Shown here one piece after another: positions 1 to 8,835 of a stretch of DNA of 64,000 nt; within the stretch, counting starts at the first letter, position 1; the number at the start of each line of letters is the position of its first letter. The position numbers and the translations under genes were made by a program. The notes under the pieces were generated by a model that worked only from the letters and a program-made list of their open reading frames with translations, did no database searches and had not been told where the DNA came from. The stretch comes from Pseudoalteromonas sp. N1230-9 (GTDB taxonomy: Bacteria > Pseudomonadota > Gammaproteobacteria > Enterobacterales > Alteromonadaceae): assembly GCF_032716425.1 (NCBI RefSeq), contig NZ_CP090419.1:259001-323000 (forward strand), written 5' to 3'.

Positions 1-336
1 CAAATCAACAGCATCTCAGGTTTCTGTTTAACTAAACTAGACGTTCTAGATGGTTTAGAAACCTTAAAAATCTGTACAGGTTACCAGTTAGAAGATGGCA
101 CAGTAACGAACGTTACGCCATTAGCTGCTGAAGGTTACGAGAAAGTAACGCCAGTATACGAAGAGATGCCAGGCTGGTCAGAAAACACAGTAGGTGTAAC
201 CTCAGTTGATGAGTTGCCTAAAGCGGCACTTGATTACATCAAGCGTATTGAAGAAATCACGGGTGTTCCAGTTGATATCATCTCTACTGGTCCTGATCGT
301 GTAGAGACTATGGTATTACGCAACCCGTTTGCATAA
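1..336 (+). CDS. purA: Adenylosuccinate synthetase, C-terminal part (cut by window start)
   Basis: The first 112 codons read in frame from base 1 to a TAA stop and match the C-terminal end of adenylosuccinate synthetase, which joins IMP and aspartate using GTP in the first AMP-specific step of purine synthesis. Seen: the segment [18 protein letters not shown] (about residues 14-31 of the fragment), a typical conserved stretch of PurA near the nucleotide-binding end, and the usual terminal region with STGPDR followed by ETMVLRNPF. The N-terminal three quarters, including the P-loop, lie outside the window. A clean intrinsic terminator follows 15 bases after the stop. Confidence 0.95.
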   Translation, partial: QINSISGFCLTKLDVLDGLETLKICTGYQLEDGTVTNVTPLAAEGYEKVTPVYEEMPGWSENTVGVTSVDELPKAALDYIKRIEEITGVPVDIISTGPDRVETMVLRNPFA

Positions 337-349
337 TCATCATAGATAC

Positions 350-378
350 TAAAAAAGCTGCTTCGGCAGCTTTTTTTG
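350..378 (+). terminator. Intrinsic terminator of purA
   Basis: AAAAAAGCTGC, a TTCG tetraloop, then GCAGC and a run of seven T. It is a canonical Rho-independent terminator just after the purA stop, and it separates purA from motX. Confidence 0.9.
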
Positions 379-448
379 TGCCTAAAATTCACTCTGGAAT
401 GATAATTGTATATTATTTGCTAAGACTGACTTTATTTAAGTGATTTTG

Positions 449-1057
449 ATGCGTGTTTTATTGCCTTTAACATTACTCTTTTCAAGCCTAAGTATGGCTG
501 AAGAGCCTATTTCTGCGGTACCTCTGTATACAGAGAGCGAGCTAATAGGGCTTATTAATAAAAATACACATTTAGCACGTGTGAAGGCAGATGATTGCCA
601 GTTAGTACAAGATATTGAAGCGCGAGCCAATAAAATGGCGCTACCATCGTATCAGTTCCTGTATGGCGATATGCTGGCCTATGCCGTTTGTGTTGATCGT
701 AACGTAGAGCTGGGTGTGTATTATATGCGTCAAGCCGCTGAGCAAGGGTTAGCAGCAGCATTAGAACAACTTGGCCGCTATTATGATGTTGGGCGGTTGG
801 TTCAGCAAGATAAAGCCATGGCCGTGACCTATTTGCGTGAAGCATCTGCACAAGGCAACTTAAAAGCACAAATGCGCTTAGTTAAGCTATTCAACCAAGG
901 ATATGGTAGCCCAAGAGACTATGAGGATGCTTATCGTTGGTTGTTTCACTCTATGGTTGCAGATAAAGCGCAGCATAAAAAAGTCGAGCAATTACTAGCA
1001 AAACTTGCGCAAAAAATGCCTGATAGTGTGGTTCGGCGCGCACGTTTACCTATGTAA
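449..1057 (+). CDS. motX: Sodium-driven polar flagellar motor protein MotX
   Basis: This is a secreted protein of about 202 residues with a signal peptide (MRVLLPLTLLFSSLSMA) and Sel1-type repeats around residues 60-150. The blocks DLINKN-like (GLINKNTHLARVKADDC), YQFLYGDMLAYAVCVDR and YYMRQAAEQGLAAALEQLGR match what I know of MotX of Vibrio and Shewanella. There MotX, with MotY, forms the periplasmic T ring that anchors the PomA/PomB stator of Na+-driven polar flagella. The reading frame can also start at GTG 440, but ATG 449 gives a clean signal peptide and is preferred. A palindromic terminator follows the stop. Other flagellar genes are absent here, which fits motX standing alone in many genomes. 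Confidence 0.85.
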   Translation: MRVLLPLTLLFSSLSMAEEPISAVPLYTESELIGLINKNTHLARVKADDCQLVQDIEARANKMALPSYQFLYGDMLAYAVCVDRNVELGVYYMRQAAEQGLAAALEQLGRYYDVGRLVQQDKAMAVTYLREASAQGNLKAQMRLVKLFNQGYGSPRDYEDAYRWLFHSMVADKAQHKKVEQLLAKLAQKMPDSVVRRARLPM

Positions 1058-1072
1058 TTTAAACTGCTAAAA

Positions 1073-1098
1073 ATAAGGCCAGCATATGCTGGCCTATT
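1073..1098. terminator. Bidirectional terminator between motX and the antiporter gene
   Basis: The palindrome GGCCAGCATATGCTGGCC is flanked by A-rich and T-rich sequence. It lies between converging motX and the antiporter gene and can serve both strands. Confidence 0.75.
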
Positions 1099-1099
1099 A

Positions 1100-2959
1100 T
1101 TATTTATCTTCTTTTTTATCTTTATTTTTGCTCTGGCTAGGGTCTTTAAGCACCGATAACTTGGGTGGTTGTAAAGCAACGATGCGCTCACCTACTTGCG
1201 GTGTTTTCTCCATATTTGTAGTAAATGGTCTAATACGAACAGGAGAGTCGTCATCATCATCTTTTTCACCGTTTAAAATAAATAACGGAATAGCTTCACT
1301 ATTAACTTCTTTATATTGCTCCCAGCTAAACTCATCTGAAATGCGTGTAGCACTCACTTTACCGCCTTTGGCAATTAGACTGCTTAAACGTGCATATGCG
1401 CCATTGTCACCAAATAGAATCTGGCGAGACAAAAATGTTGCGCTATCTTTGTTTGCTTTAGCGTGGTTAGTTGAAGAGCGAAGAGAAAATACATCCTTTT
1501 CATCTAGCAAATGCGAGAAATACTGCACACCCAATGCATTATGGTGACGGTTTGGTGAAAGTGCTAAAACACTACGAATGGTTGTTAAGGGTAAATAACG
1601 TTCGGCATGTTCAGACTGTGGATTACCATAGTAACAGGGCAGGCCATCCATACGTGCCATTTTACAGTTCTCCCATGCTGGATCAGAAAGATGCACAGGA
1701 ATATTCTGTTCTTTCAGTCCACATGCTATGGCACGTGCAACATGGTTTGCACCAATAATTAAAATAGTATTTGGTGCAGGTTGACGCACTTTTAATAGTT
1801 TAGCCAGTGGTGTAGCTGTCAGGCTTTGCAGTACTACAGTGACGATGATTACCGTGAAAATCAGCGGCACGATTTTCTCTGCGTCCGCGATACCTGCTTC
1901 AACCATGCTCAGTGCAAACACTGAGCCCACAGCGGCTGCGACGATACCTCTTGGTGCTATCCATGAAAGAACAAGGCGAGACTTTAATGGCAGGTCTGAG
2001 CCGATAGTTGAAATAGCGATACATGCAGGGCGCGCGATAAATAGCACGATAGCTAAGAAAATAAACACATCACTGTGTAACATCATTAAGTCTGAAAGCT
2101 GTAAACGTGCGGCAAGTAATATAAATAACGATGAGATTAAGATCATCGATAAGTCTTCTTTAAACTCAAGCACGGAGTCTATTTCTAAGTCATCTTGATT
2201 GGCTAGCCAAATGCCAAATACAGTTACAGCCAATAATCCCGATTCATGGCTGAGGTGATTTGATACGGTAAAGCTAATCAATACCAATGCCAAAATACCA
2301 AATTTATGTAACTCAAAAGGTAACCATTCACGGCGAATCAGTAAGGTTGTTAACCAACCTGCGACTACACCAATCGTTAAGCCAACCCCTAAGGTTTTAA
2401 ACAAAGCAATAATTGTATGGCTTAATACTTCCCCTTGCCCAACAAGCATAACGGCTTCAAAGACAAGGACTGCGAATAGGGCTCCTATGGGGTCAATGAC
2501 AATGCCTTCCCACCTGAGGATGCGGTCGATATCTTGGTTAGGGCGCATTGAATTAAGTAAAGGTGCGATAACTGTGGGTCCTGTAACAACAAGCACAGCC
2601 CCTAGTACTGCGGCGACTCGCCAATTAAGTTCTAAGATCCAATATGCGCTTAAACTAATAATAATACAGGTGGTTATCATGCCGATGGAGCAGAGATTTC
2701 GGACAACTTTTCCTATGCCTTTAAGTTCTTTAAAGTGCAATGTCAGCGAGCCTTCAAAGAGAATGACTGCAACACTCAACGAGACCACGGGGAACAACAA
2801 GTCACCCAGAAGGGCGTCGGGTTCAAGAACGCCACTGAAAGGTCCGAGTAATAAACCCGTTAGAAGTAAAAATAAAATAGCCGGTACACGAAACGCCCAC
2901 GCTACCCACTGTGCTATTACAGAACACAAGGCGATCCCTGCTATATAAATTGCTGACAT
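1100..2959 (-). CDS. CPA1/NhaP-type cation:proton antiporter with C-terminal RCK domain
   Basis: A 619-residue inner-membrane protein. Residues 1 to about 385 are hydrophobic with roughly a dozen membrane segments, including TGPTVIAPLL (near 126) and DPIGALFAVLVFE (near 154), motifs of the CPA1 Na+/H+ antiporter family. Residues about 395-520 form a TrkA-N/RCK-like Rossmann region (ILIIGANHVARAIACGLKEQ), expected to bind a nucleotide and gate transport. The C-terminal tail has an acidic run (KDDDDDSP) and a lysine-rich end. The expected role is Na+ or K+ extrusion and pH homeostasis, useful in a marine cell with a sodium economy. Exact ion specificity cannot be told from sequence. It is monocistronic, convergent with motX. 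Confidence 0.85.
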   Translation of the reverse strand: MSAIYIAGIALCSVIAQWVAWAFRVPAILFLLLTGLLLGPFSGVLEPDALLGDLLFPVVSLSVAVILFEGSLTLHFKELKGIGKVVRNLCSIGMITTCIIISLSAYWILELNWRVAAVLGAVLVVTGPTVIAPLLNSMRPNQDIDRILRWEGIVIDPIGALFAVLVFEAVMLVGQGEVLSHTIIALFKTLGVGLTIGVVAGWLTTLLIRREWLPFELHKFGILALVLISFTVSNHLSHESGLLAVTVFGIWLANQDDLEIDSVLEFKEDLSMILISSLFILLAARLQLSDLMMLHSDVFIFLAIVLFIARPACIAISTIGSDLPLKSRLVLSWIAPRGIVAAAVGSVFALSMVEAGIADAEKIVPLIFTVIIVTVVLQSLTATPLAKLLKVRQPAPNTILIIGANHVARAIACGLKEQNIPVHLSDPAWENCKMARMDGLPCYYGNPQSEHAERYLPLTTIRSVLALSPNRHHNALGVQYFSHLLDEKDVFSLRSSTNHAKANKDSATFLSRQILFGDNGAYARLSSLIAKGGKVSATRISDEFSWEQYKEVNSEAIPLFILNGEKDDDDDSPVRIRPFTTNMEKTPQVGERIVALQPPKLSVLKDPSQSKNKDKKEDK

Positions 2960-3541
2960 AGAATGAATTATCCTTTTAGCTTAAGCACCAACATCATAGA
3001 TAATTGCTATTGATGACGATAAATTGTCGCTGACTTACAAATAAAATTGCTTACCTATTAAAGCTTACTCACCGCCATAGACACAAGAAAACTTATTACT
3101 CTAACTACGATTTTAGTCGTTATTAATACTTTTTGGGCTGTTATTGAAAACAAAACTGCCATAAGGTGATGAAAAATTATTAATAATAAAGTGTATGCAT
3201 TTAACTATTTGTTAAGTATGAACTATTTTCTATATTTATGGTAAGTATAAAATTAGTGATTAATATTTGCCCTTGATCTTTCACCTCTTTATACCGTATT
3301 ATATTTCGTGTTCAAACAATTTGATATCTAAATGATTAACTTTACTTTTCATTAGTAATTAGAGTGTAGGCTCTAAGAAATCAGTTGTTTGCTTTATATA
3401 TCGTGTTTTATACACTTTGTTTTCTAATTAAATAGAAATGAGCTGACGATTGTTCAGTGCGTATTTATTACGAGTTGAATACAATAAAAGTTCATTATCT
3501 TATCAATGTTTAGCTCCCATCGTGGCGGCTAAATCTCGGTC

Positions 3542-3582
3542 ATACAATCTACACCCTATCTGTCGGTGTACCAGATTGTATA
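3542..3582 (+). other. Long hairpin in the proB upstream region
   Basis: ATACAATCT pairs with AGATTGTAT, and inside it ACACC pairs with GGTGT, giving a two-segment stem of about 14 bp. The flanks GTGGCGGCT (near 3524) and AGCCGCAC (near 3611) can close it as an outer stem with one bulge. The bases to the left (2960-3520) are AT-rich with no credible gene. Whether this is RNA structure of the proB transcript or of a separate small RNA is unknown. Confidence 0.45.
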
Positions 3583-3717
3583 GGCTCTATGTATGTTGTT
3601 ATTAATAAAAGCCGCACACAGCTTTTTACAGCGATACATAAACAACACTTATCTTTTTTTATCAACTTATGGTTTATAACCGTTTGGTCTACTGACTGAA
3701 TAAAAGTTGTGCTATAT

Positions 3718-3842
3718 CTAAACGCAGTCCATGCGCGGACTAGTTGCGTGTGCAGATAAGTGTCTGTGACAAAGTGAGAATACTCAGCACGTTTAGTTTT
3801 TCTAAACGTGAGTCTTTTAATCAGCGGCTTTGATGACGCTGA
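3718..3842 (+). promoter_or_regulatory. Candidate riboswitch or attenuator in the proBA leader
   Basis: CTAAACG occurs at 3718-3724 and again at 3802-3808. The single complement CGTTTAG at 3790-3796 lies between them, so the two pairings exclude each other. The first pairing would close a junction holding three small hairpins (GTCC/GGAC with CGCA/TGCG near 3724-3748, CAGA/TCTG near 3753-3766, TGAG/CTCA near 3775-3786). The second is a perfect 9-bp hairpin, CACGTTTAG-TTTTT-CTAAACGTG (3788-3810), followed by only a short T run. A further TCAGCG/CGCTGA hairpin lies at 3821-3842. The architecture resembles a riboswitch, but I do not recognise a known class and the terminator is weak. Confidence 0.45.
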
Positions 3843-3873
3843 ACAGATAGTAAAATGGAAAAGTTGAACAGTT

Positions 3874-4980
3874 ATGCAAAAGTTTAAATGGCGACGTATT
3901 GTACTTAAAGTTGGTAGCGCATTGATCGCACCGGAACAAGATGGGTGTCGTTCACGTTATTTATTGACCATTGCGCAGTTCATCGTTCGCTGTCGAGCAC
4001 GAGGTATCGAAGTGATTTTAGTATCATCTGGTTCGGTGGCAGCAGGTTCGCACTTATTTCCTGAGCAAGAAACTCGCTCGGTAACGATGAAAAAGGCAAT
4101 GGCAGCTGCCGGTCAAACAGAAATGATGGCTATGTGGGATCGTTTTTTCGACTTCCCTTCTGCGCAAATATTATTAACACACGGTGATTTACGAGACCGT
4201 GAGCGTTATACCAGCATTCGTGAAACGGTGTTCACTTTACTCGAACACGGTGTGCTGCCTATCATTAATGAAAATGATACGGTCACTACGGATGATTTAA
4301 AAGTAGGTGATAATGATAATTTATCAGCGATGGTTGCAGCGGCAGCAGACGCAGATGCTCTGATGATTTTTTCAGATGTTGATGGTCTTTATGACAAAAA
4401 CCCGAACTTGCATGATGATGCTCTATTATTACCTGAAATAGAAAGTATCGATGAGTCAATCTATGCAATGGCAGGATGTGCAACCAGTGCAGTTGGTACA
4501 GGCGGTATGAAAACCAAGATTGAAGCGGCAGAGAAGGCGACATCGCACGGAATTACAACCTTTATTTTAAATGGTTTCAAAGAAGAAACCTTTAATCGCC
4601 TGCTTGAAGGTGACAACCCTGGCACTATTTTTATGCCTTATGAAAAACCAATGCAAGAAGCGGTGCATTGGATGACACACACTGCGAATGAGCAGGGAGA
4701 AGTTGTCGTTGAAGGCTCGTTTGATGAGTCTGACAGTCATGAGGATGGGTGTATTCGCAGTGATGAAATTGTTGCGGTGCACGGAGAATTTGGCGTAGGC
4801 GATACTATTTTAGTTCGTAGTGACGATGGTACACGTCTAGCAAAAGCAACAGCGAATTACAGTAGCTGTTTATTGAATTTTATTGCTGACAACGAGCAAA
4901 GTGAATTTAGCGAAAAAATGCAAGATTCAATCGGCCCCGTTGTTTCAGAGAAAGATATCGCATTATTGGAGAAGTCATGA
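3874..4980 (+). CDS. proB: Glutamate 5-kinase
   Basis: ProB (368 residues) phosphorylates glutamate to glutamyl 5-phosphate, the first and feedback-controlled step of proline synthesis in the cytoplasm. Seen: the amino-acid-kinase fold from residue 8 (RIVLKVGSALI), VSSGSVAAG, NENDTVTTDDLKVGDND, and SAVGTGGMKTKIEAAEKA near residue 205. A C-terminal PUA domain covers about 280-360. The length matches E. coli ProB (367). The stop overlaps the proA start by four bases (ATGA), so the two are translationally coupled. The upstream leader of about 200 bases is structured. The candidate Shine-Dalgarno (GGAAAAG) is rather far from the ATG. Confidence 0.95.
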   Translation: MQKFKWRRIVLKVGSALIAPEQDGCRSRYLLTIAQFIVRCRARGIEVILVSSGSVAAGSHLFPEQETRSVTMKKAMAAAGQTEMMAMWDRFFDFPSAQILLTHGDLRDRERYTSIRETVFTLLEHGVLPIINENDTVTTDDLKVGDNDNLSAMVAAAADADALMIFSDVDGLYDKNPNLHDDALLLPEIESIDESIYAMAGCATSAVGTGGMKTKIEAAEKATSHGITTFILNGFKEETFNRLLEGDNPGTIFMPYEKPMQEAVHWMTHTANEQGEVVVEGSFDESDSHEDGCIRSDEIVAVHGEFGVGDTILVRSDDGTRLAKATANYSSCLLNFIADNEQSEFSEKMQDSIGPVVSEKDIALLEKS

Positions 4981-6224
4981 GTTTAATTACGGATATTTCG
5001 AGTCAAGCTGCAAAAGCTGCAACCCAGTTAGCTTTGCTTGATACAGCCACTAAAAATCAAGTTTTAACTGAGATGGCACAGGCGTTACGTGAAAGCAAAG
5101 CCTTTATCATCAAAGAGAACGAAAGCGATTTAGCGGCAGCACGTGATAACAACCTTGCAGCATCAATGATTGACCGTTTAACGCTTAACGACGAGCGTAT
5201 TGAAGCAATGGCTGAAGGCATCGAAGTAATTGTTAGCCTTGATGATCCTGTGGGTCAATTACGTGAAATCTCAGAGCGTCCAAATGGTATTAAGATTAGC
5301 AAGATGCGCGTACCACTTGGTGTTGTATGTATGATTTATGAAGCACGTCCAAATGTGACGGCTGATGCAGGTGCCCTATGCTTTAAATCTGGTAATGGTG
5401 TTATTTTACGTGGTGGTAAAGAAGCACTACGTAGCTCGCAAGCCATTGCGAGTGTGATGCATAAAGTACTTGAAAAGCATGGCTTGCCTGCTGCATTGAT
5501 TTCAGTGATCCCAGACCCTGATCGTGGCTTATTAATGGAACTTATGCAGCAGCGTGACACAATTGATTTAATCATCCCACGAGGTGGCGAAGGTCTAATT
5601 AACTTTGTAACTGAAAACAGTACCATTCCTGTTATTCAACACTTCAAAGGTGTGTGTCACCTTTATGTTGATAAAGAGGCTGATCTGAATGTAGCCATTA
5701 ACTTGCTGTTAAATGGTAAAACTCAGCGTACTGGTGTGTGTAACGCATTAGAAGGCCTAGTTGTACATCAAGATATTGCTGATGAGTTTTTAAACCTGTG
5801 TGCTGTTGTGCTTCGTCAAGAAGGCGTGAAAGTAAATGCAGATGCAAAAGCGGCTGAATATTTTGACAACGCGACAGTGCTTGCTGATGATGAGTTTGGC
5901 GAAGAGTACTTAGACTTAGAAATCGCCATTAAGGTTGTGCCAGATTTTGCTGGAGCGATTGATCATATTGCTCAATTTGGTTCAAACCACACAGAAGTCA
6001 TTTGTACTAAGGACCAAGCAGCAGCAGAGTTATTCCAGCGCAGTGTTGATGCGTCTGTTGTGATGGTTAATGCGTCATCGCGTTTTTCTGATGGTTCACA
6101 GTTAGGCTTAGGTGCTGAGATTGGTATTGCGACCACTAAGCTACATGCTTACGGTCCTATGGGGCTAGAGTCGCTTACAACTGAAAAATACTTAGTGAAT
6201 GGCGAAGGTCAAATTCGTGAATAA
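4977..6224 (+). CDS. proA: Gamma-glutamyl phosphate reductase
   Basis: ProA (415 residues) reduces glutamyl 5-phosphate with NADPH to glutamate semialdehyde, the second step of proline synthesis. It belongs to the aldehyde dehydrogenase superfamily. Seen: the conserved MIYEARPNVTADAGALC segment, GNGVILRGGKEA, LIIPRGGEGLI and the active-site cysteine in GKTQRTGVCNALE (about residue 255). The C-terminal signature with SRFSDG and LGAEIGIATTKLHA is intact. The gene overlaps proB by four bases and is followed by an intrinsic terminator, so proBA is a two-gene operon. Confidence 0.96.
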   Translation: MSLITDISSQAAKAATQLALLDTATKNQVLTEMAQALRESKAFIIKENESDLAAARDNNLAASMIDRLTLNDERIEAMAEGIEVIVSLDDPVGQLREISERPNGIKISKMRVPLGVVCMIYEARPNVTADAGALCFKSGNGVILRGGKEALRSSQAIASVMHKVLEKHGLPAALISVIPDPDRGLLMELMQQRDTIDLIIPRGGEGLINFVTENSTIPVIQHFKGVCHLYVDKEADLNVAINLLLNGKTQRTGVCNALEGLVVHQDIADEFLNLCAVVLRQEGVKVNADAKAAEYFDNATVLADDEFGEEYLDLEIAIKVVPDFAGAIDHIAQFGSNHTEVICTKDQAAAELFQRSVDASVVMVNASSRFSDGSQLGLGAEIGIATTKLHAYGPMGLESLTTEKYLVNGEGQIRE

Positions 6225-6246
6225 TCGCTAAAAAGTAACTACTTCT

Positions 6247-6273
6247 AAAAGCCGGGCTTTGCTCGGTTTTTTT
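6247..6273 (+). terminator. Intrinsic terminator of proBA
   Basis: GCCGGGC, a TTT loop, GCTCGGT and a run of T. The stem includes G-T pairs but the T run is strong, and it lies just after proA. Confidence 0.8.
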
Positions 6274-6369
6274 ATGTCTGATATAAAACGAAGACAATAA
6301 TAAGACTGATTAAATAGATGATGCTTTTAGTTGGTAACTCGGCAGATTGCCTAAAGAAGAGTAGGAAAG

Positions 6370-6445
6370 TGGTGGAGCTAAGCAGGATCGAACTGCTGAC
6401 CTCCTGCGTGCAAGGCAGGCGCTCTCCCAGCTGAGCTATAGCCCC
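6370..6445 (-). tRNA. tRNA-Ala(TGC)
   Basis: On the minus strand a 76-base cloverleaf begins GGGGCTATAGCTCAGC and ends with an encoded CCA. The acceptor GGGGCTA pairs with TAGCTCC (one G-T-type irregularity). The anticodon arm is CCTGC-CTTGCAC-GCAGG with anticodon TGC, giving alanine. The T arm contains GTTCGATCC. It is a single tRNA gene, not part of an rRNA operon in this window. Confidence 0.97.
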
Positions 6446-6611
6446 ACATTCCTAAAATACAGGATGCTTAAGTCTTGCGTCTCAAGCGGGGTGAACTTTA
6501 ATTATTTTTGTTTATTTGGTCAAGTGTTTTTTAAAAAATCATCGAATTTTTACCTAAGTCTTTTATTTTTGATAGACTAATGAGCATATACTGTTCAAGG
6601 CTTATCCAATA

Positions 6612-6998
6612 ATGAAAAAAATAGCATGGCTTTTGGTTATTCTACTAACGGCTTGCGCCAGTCAAGACGACGCGCCTCCTTTCGAAATTAATAACAAACA
6701 GTTTTACGGCAAAAATGATGAACAAGGTAGCAAAATTTTTGCATACGTCGTCTCTGTGAAAGCACAAGGCAGGAAGCCACTAAACCTTGATAAGCCATTA
6801 ACGCGAAGACAGTTTAAAGATTTTGCCGAGCAAGAGTATTTTGAAGAATCGAGCAGTTTAAAACTGATGCTTGAAGATCAAGCCGTTGAATTATTAAACC
6901 AAGAACTTAAGGCGCGAGAGTATTGCAACGATGAGCATATTATTGATGATGTGCTTTGGCGTGACTTAAGTGTACAACTACGAGGACGTTGTTTGTAA
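6612..6998 (+). CDS. Small lipoprotein of unknown function
   Basis: A 128-residue protein with a lipoprotein signal peptide: MKKIAWLLVILL then the lipobox LTAC with the lipidated cysteine at residue 15. The mature part is hydrophilic, charged and rich in Glu and Lys, with two later cysteines (in EYCND and RGRCL) that could form a disulfide. No domain is recognised. Residue 2 after the cysteine is Gln, not Asp, so sorting to the outer membrane is expected. The next gene starts directly after the stop, which suggests co-expression with the tRNA-editing-like protein, though a functional link is not evident. Confidence 0.75.
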   Translation: MKKIAWLLVILLTACASQDDAPPFEINNKQFYGKNDEQGSKIFAYVVSVKAQGRKPLNLDKPLTRRQFKDFAEQEYFEESSSLKLMLEDQAVELLNQELKAREYCNDEHIIDDVLWRDLSVQLRGRCL

Positions 6999-7499
6999 AT
7001 GTATGCAGATAAAACCAAGCTTGCCGCTGCATTAGCTCAGTTAGATATTAACTATGATGTGATTGAGCACCCACCATTACATGGCAGTTTAGATGCCGAC
7101 AAGTTCATGGTTAATAGACCTGGCACGCGATTAAAGAATTTATTTTTGCGTGATAATGAAGGAAAACGCCATTTTTTAGTGATCACAGCGCATGACAAAC
7201 AATTAGATTTAAAAGCAATAGCACAAATGCAGGGGCTTTCTCGTTTGGGTTTTGCATCTGATGAGCGATTAGCGCGTTACTTAAAAGTGCCACCTGGTTG
7301 TGTGTCCATGTTGGCACTGTTAAACGATAAACAAAATAATGTCACACTGTGGCTCGATCAAGAAGTGTGGTTTAACGAACTATTTCATTGCCATCCGTTT
7401 GAAAATACCGCGACATGGCTAATGAAAAAAGATGATTTAGAATTATTTTTCGAAAGCACTGGGCATCAAGCCCGTATTGTTTTCTTACCAGCTAAATAA
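6999..7499 (+). CDS. Prolyl-tRNA synthetase-associated (YbaK/ProXp-like) deacylase
   Basis: A 166-residue protein of the YbaK/INS-domain family, most like the PrdX/ProXp-ala group. Those enzymes hydrolyse mischarged Ala-tRNA(Pro) in trans when prolyl-tRNA synthetase lacks its own editing domain. Seen: YDVIEHPPLHGSLDADKF near the N terminus, KNLFLRDNEGKRHFLVI, and KQLDLKAIAQMQGLSRLGFAS, which carry the conserved Lys and Asp of the fold, and the later PPGCVSMLAL segment. The start codon abuts the stop of the lipoprotein gene. The 3' end overlaps the converging MFS gene by 34 bases. The precise tRNA substrate is inferred from the family only. Confidence 0.85.
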   Translation: MYADKTKLAAALAQLDINYDVIEHPPLHGSLDADKFMVNRPGTRLKNLFLRDNEGKRHFLVITAHDKQLDLKAIAQMQGLSRLGFASDERLARYLKVPPGCVSMLALLNDKQNNVTLWLDQEVWFNELFHCHPFENTATWLMKKDDLELFFESTGHQARIVFLPAK

Positions 7500-8602
7500 A
7501 CTAAGCTGAGGCCGACTAAACATACCAACAGCAATACCGCCATAAATGCAACTTGGCCGTGATGTTGGTATACCAGCCCCGGCAGCAAAGAGCCTAAAGC
7601 ACCGCCGCTGTAATAAAAAGAGACATATCCACCATTCGTTACACTGGCAGGTGCGCTGCTGATTTTATTTACTAAAGGCGCAGCACTTGAGTGGATCACA
7701 AACATTGCGCCACAAAAGCCAGTAAAAGCAATCACAAAAAGTAATAACTGTTGGCTCATCAATAGCACCATCGTCAGGCTATAAAATACAAATACCCAAG
7801 TTAGTAAGCGCCAAGGTGTTGATGATTTACGTAATAGCCAAGGTGTCGCTATAGATGCTAGTGCACCAAGCAAATAACCGCTATAAACAAGGCCAATATC
7901 TCGAGTATTCGTGATAGCGAAACTGTCTTGCAGGATAAATGGTAGGTAGTTTAGTAATGCTGCAAAGCAAAAAAACATACAAAACACCGCTCCGTAGAGC
8001 TTTAATACCAGCGGATCTTTTAATTGTTTTAGATACAATAGCGGCGATTTAGCTGCATGAATGCTCGCACCTTTGCTTGCTTTGGGAATGGCGATTGCAA
8101 ATATGATTAATCCTAACGCAATCACATAATAAAAACTTTGCCAGCTTAAAAAGTCAGTAAATAAAGCGGCAAGCATACGACCAAAGTAACCACCGACAAT
8201 CGTGCTGCCAATATAGAGCGTCATATTACGCTGTAGCTCATCGGCCTGATAAGTTACACCAATGTAGCTTGTCATGGCGGTGAGTGCTGCAGGTAGAGTA
8301 AGCCCTTGAATAAAGCGTATTAATAGCAATAGCTTAAAGCTTGGTGCGTAGGTGAACGCAACGCAGCTTACAGCTAACACAAACATGGCAATCTTTAAAA
8401 TTGTTAAGGGGTTTCGTTTAGCTAAAAACAAGCCATACACTAAAGGTGCAATGGCTAACGGCAGCATAGTCGCAGTCATTAAACTGCCAGCAGTGGCAGG
8501 TGATACAGAAAAATGCCTGGCAAATAATCCGAGTAAGGGTTGTGGGGCGTATAAAACAAAGAAAATAAATACAGAGCAAAGTAACAAATGTCGCAGCTGC
8601 AT
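7466..8602 (-). CDS. MFS transporter
   Basis: A 378-residue inner-membrane protein with about 12 hydrophobic segments in two halves, a major facilitator superfamily permease. Seen: the cytoplasmic loop after TM2 (VYGLFLAKRNPLT), RFIQGLTLPAALTAMTSYIG in the TM4-5 region, and GGALGSLLPGLVYQHHG near the end. It resembles the YnfM/aryl-polyene-type efflux branch, but a substrate cannot be assigned. It converges on and overlaps the ProXp-like gene. No regulator is adjacent. Confidence 0.8.
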   Translation of the reverse strand: MQLRHLLLCSVFIFFVLYAPQPLLGLFARHFSVSPATAGSLMTATMLPLAIAPLVYGLFLAKRNPLTILKIAMFVLAVSCVAFTYAPSFKLLLLIRFIQGLTLPAALTAMTSYIGVTYQADELQRNMTLYIGSTIVGGYFGRMLAALFTDFLSWQSFYYVIALGLIIFAIAIPKASKGASIHAAKSPLLYLKQLKDPLVLKLYGAVFCMFFCFAALLNYLPFILQDSFAITNTRDIGLVYSGYLLGALASIATPWLLRKSSTPWRLLTWVFVFYSLTMVLLMSQQLLLFVIAFTGFCGAMFVIHSSAAPLVNKISSAPASVTNGGYVSFYYSGGALGSLLPGLVYQHHGQVAFMAVLLLVCLVGLSLVYLAGKKTIRA

Positions 8603-8835
8603 TTTTAGCTCCCTAAAGATAAAGCATAAGCTTATCGGGTATGGTTTTTTTTACAAGTTAAAAGGCGATTAAGATAATAAATATTGCGTTAAATCAAGGT
8701 GTCATGATTTCATCGCGTGTTAATCTCAAGGCGTTAAAGTAGATATCATGGAATCAAGTTGAGTCAATACTGTTATTTGTTTGCATAGCTGATTAAAATA
8801 GCCTTAATTAGGCATTTTATTATTGGAATTTCGTT

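Noticed and set aside
1839..2198. Plus-strand ORF of 119 codons inside the antiporter gene
   Set aside because: Antisense shadow of a well-supported gene with clear motifs; composition is not protein-like.
2960..3717. Missed protein-coding gene in the long gap before proB
   Set aside because: Only very short ORFs with frequent stops; the region is AT-rich and looks regulatory.
3855..3887. A ten-codon ORF (ATG GAA AAG...) overlapping the proB start in another frame
   Set aside because: No Shine-Dalgarno sequence, and such short overlaps are common by chance. It could matter for the leader but is not supported as a gene.
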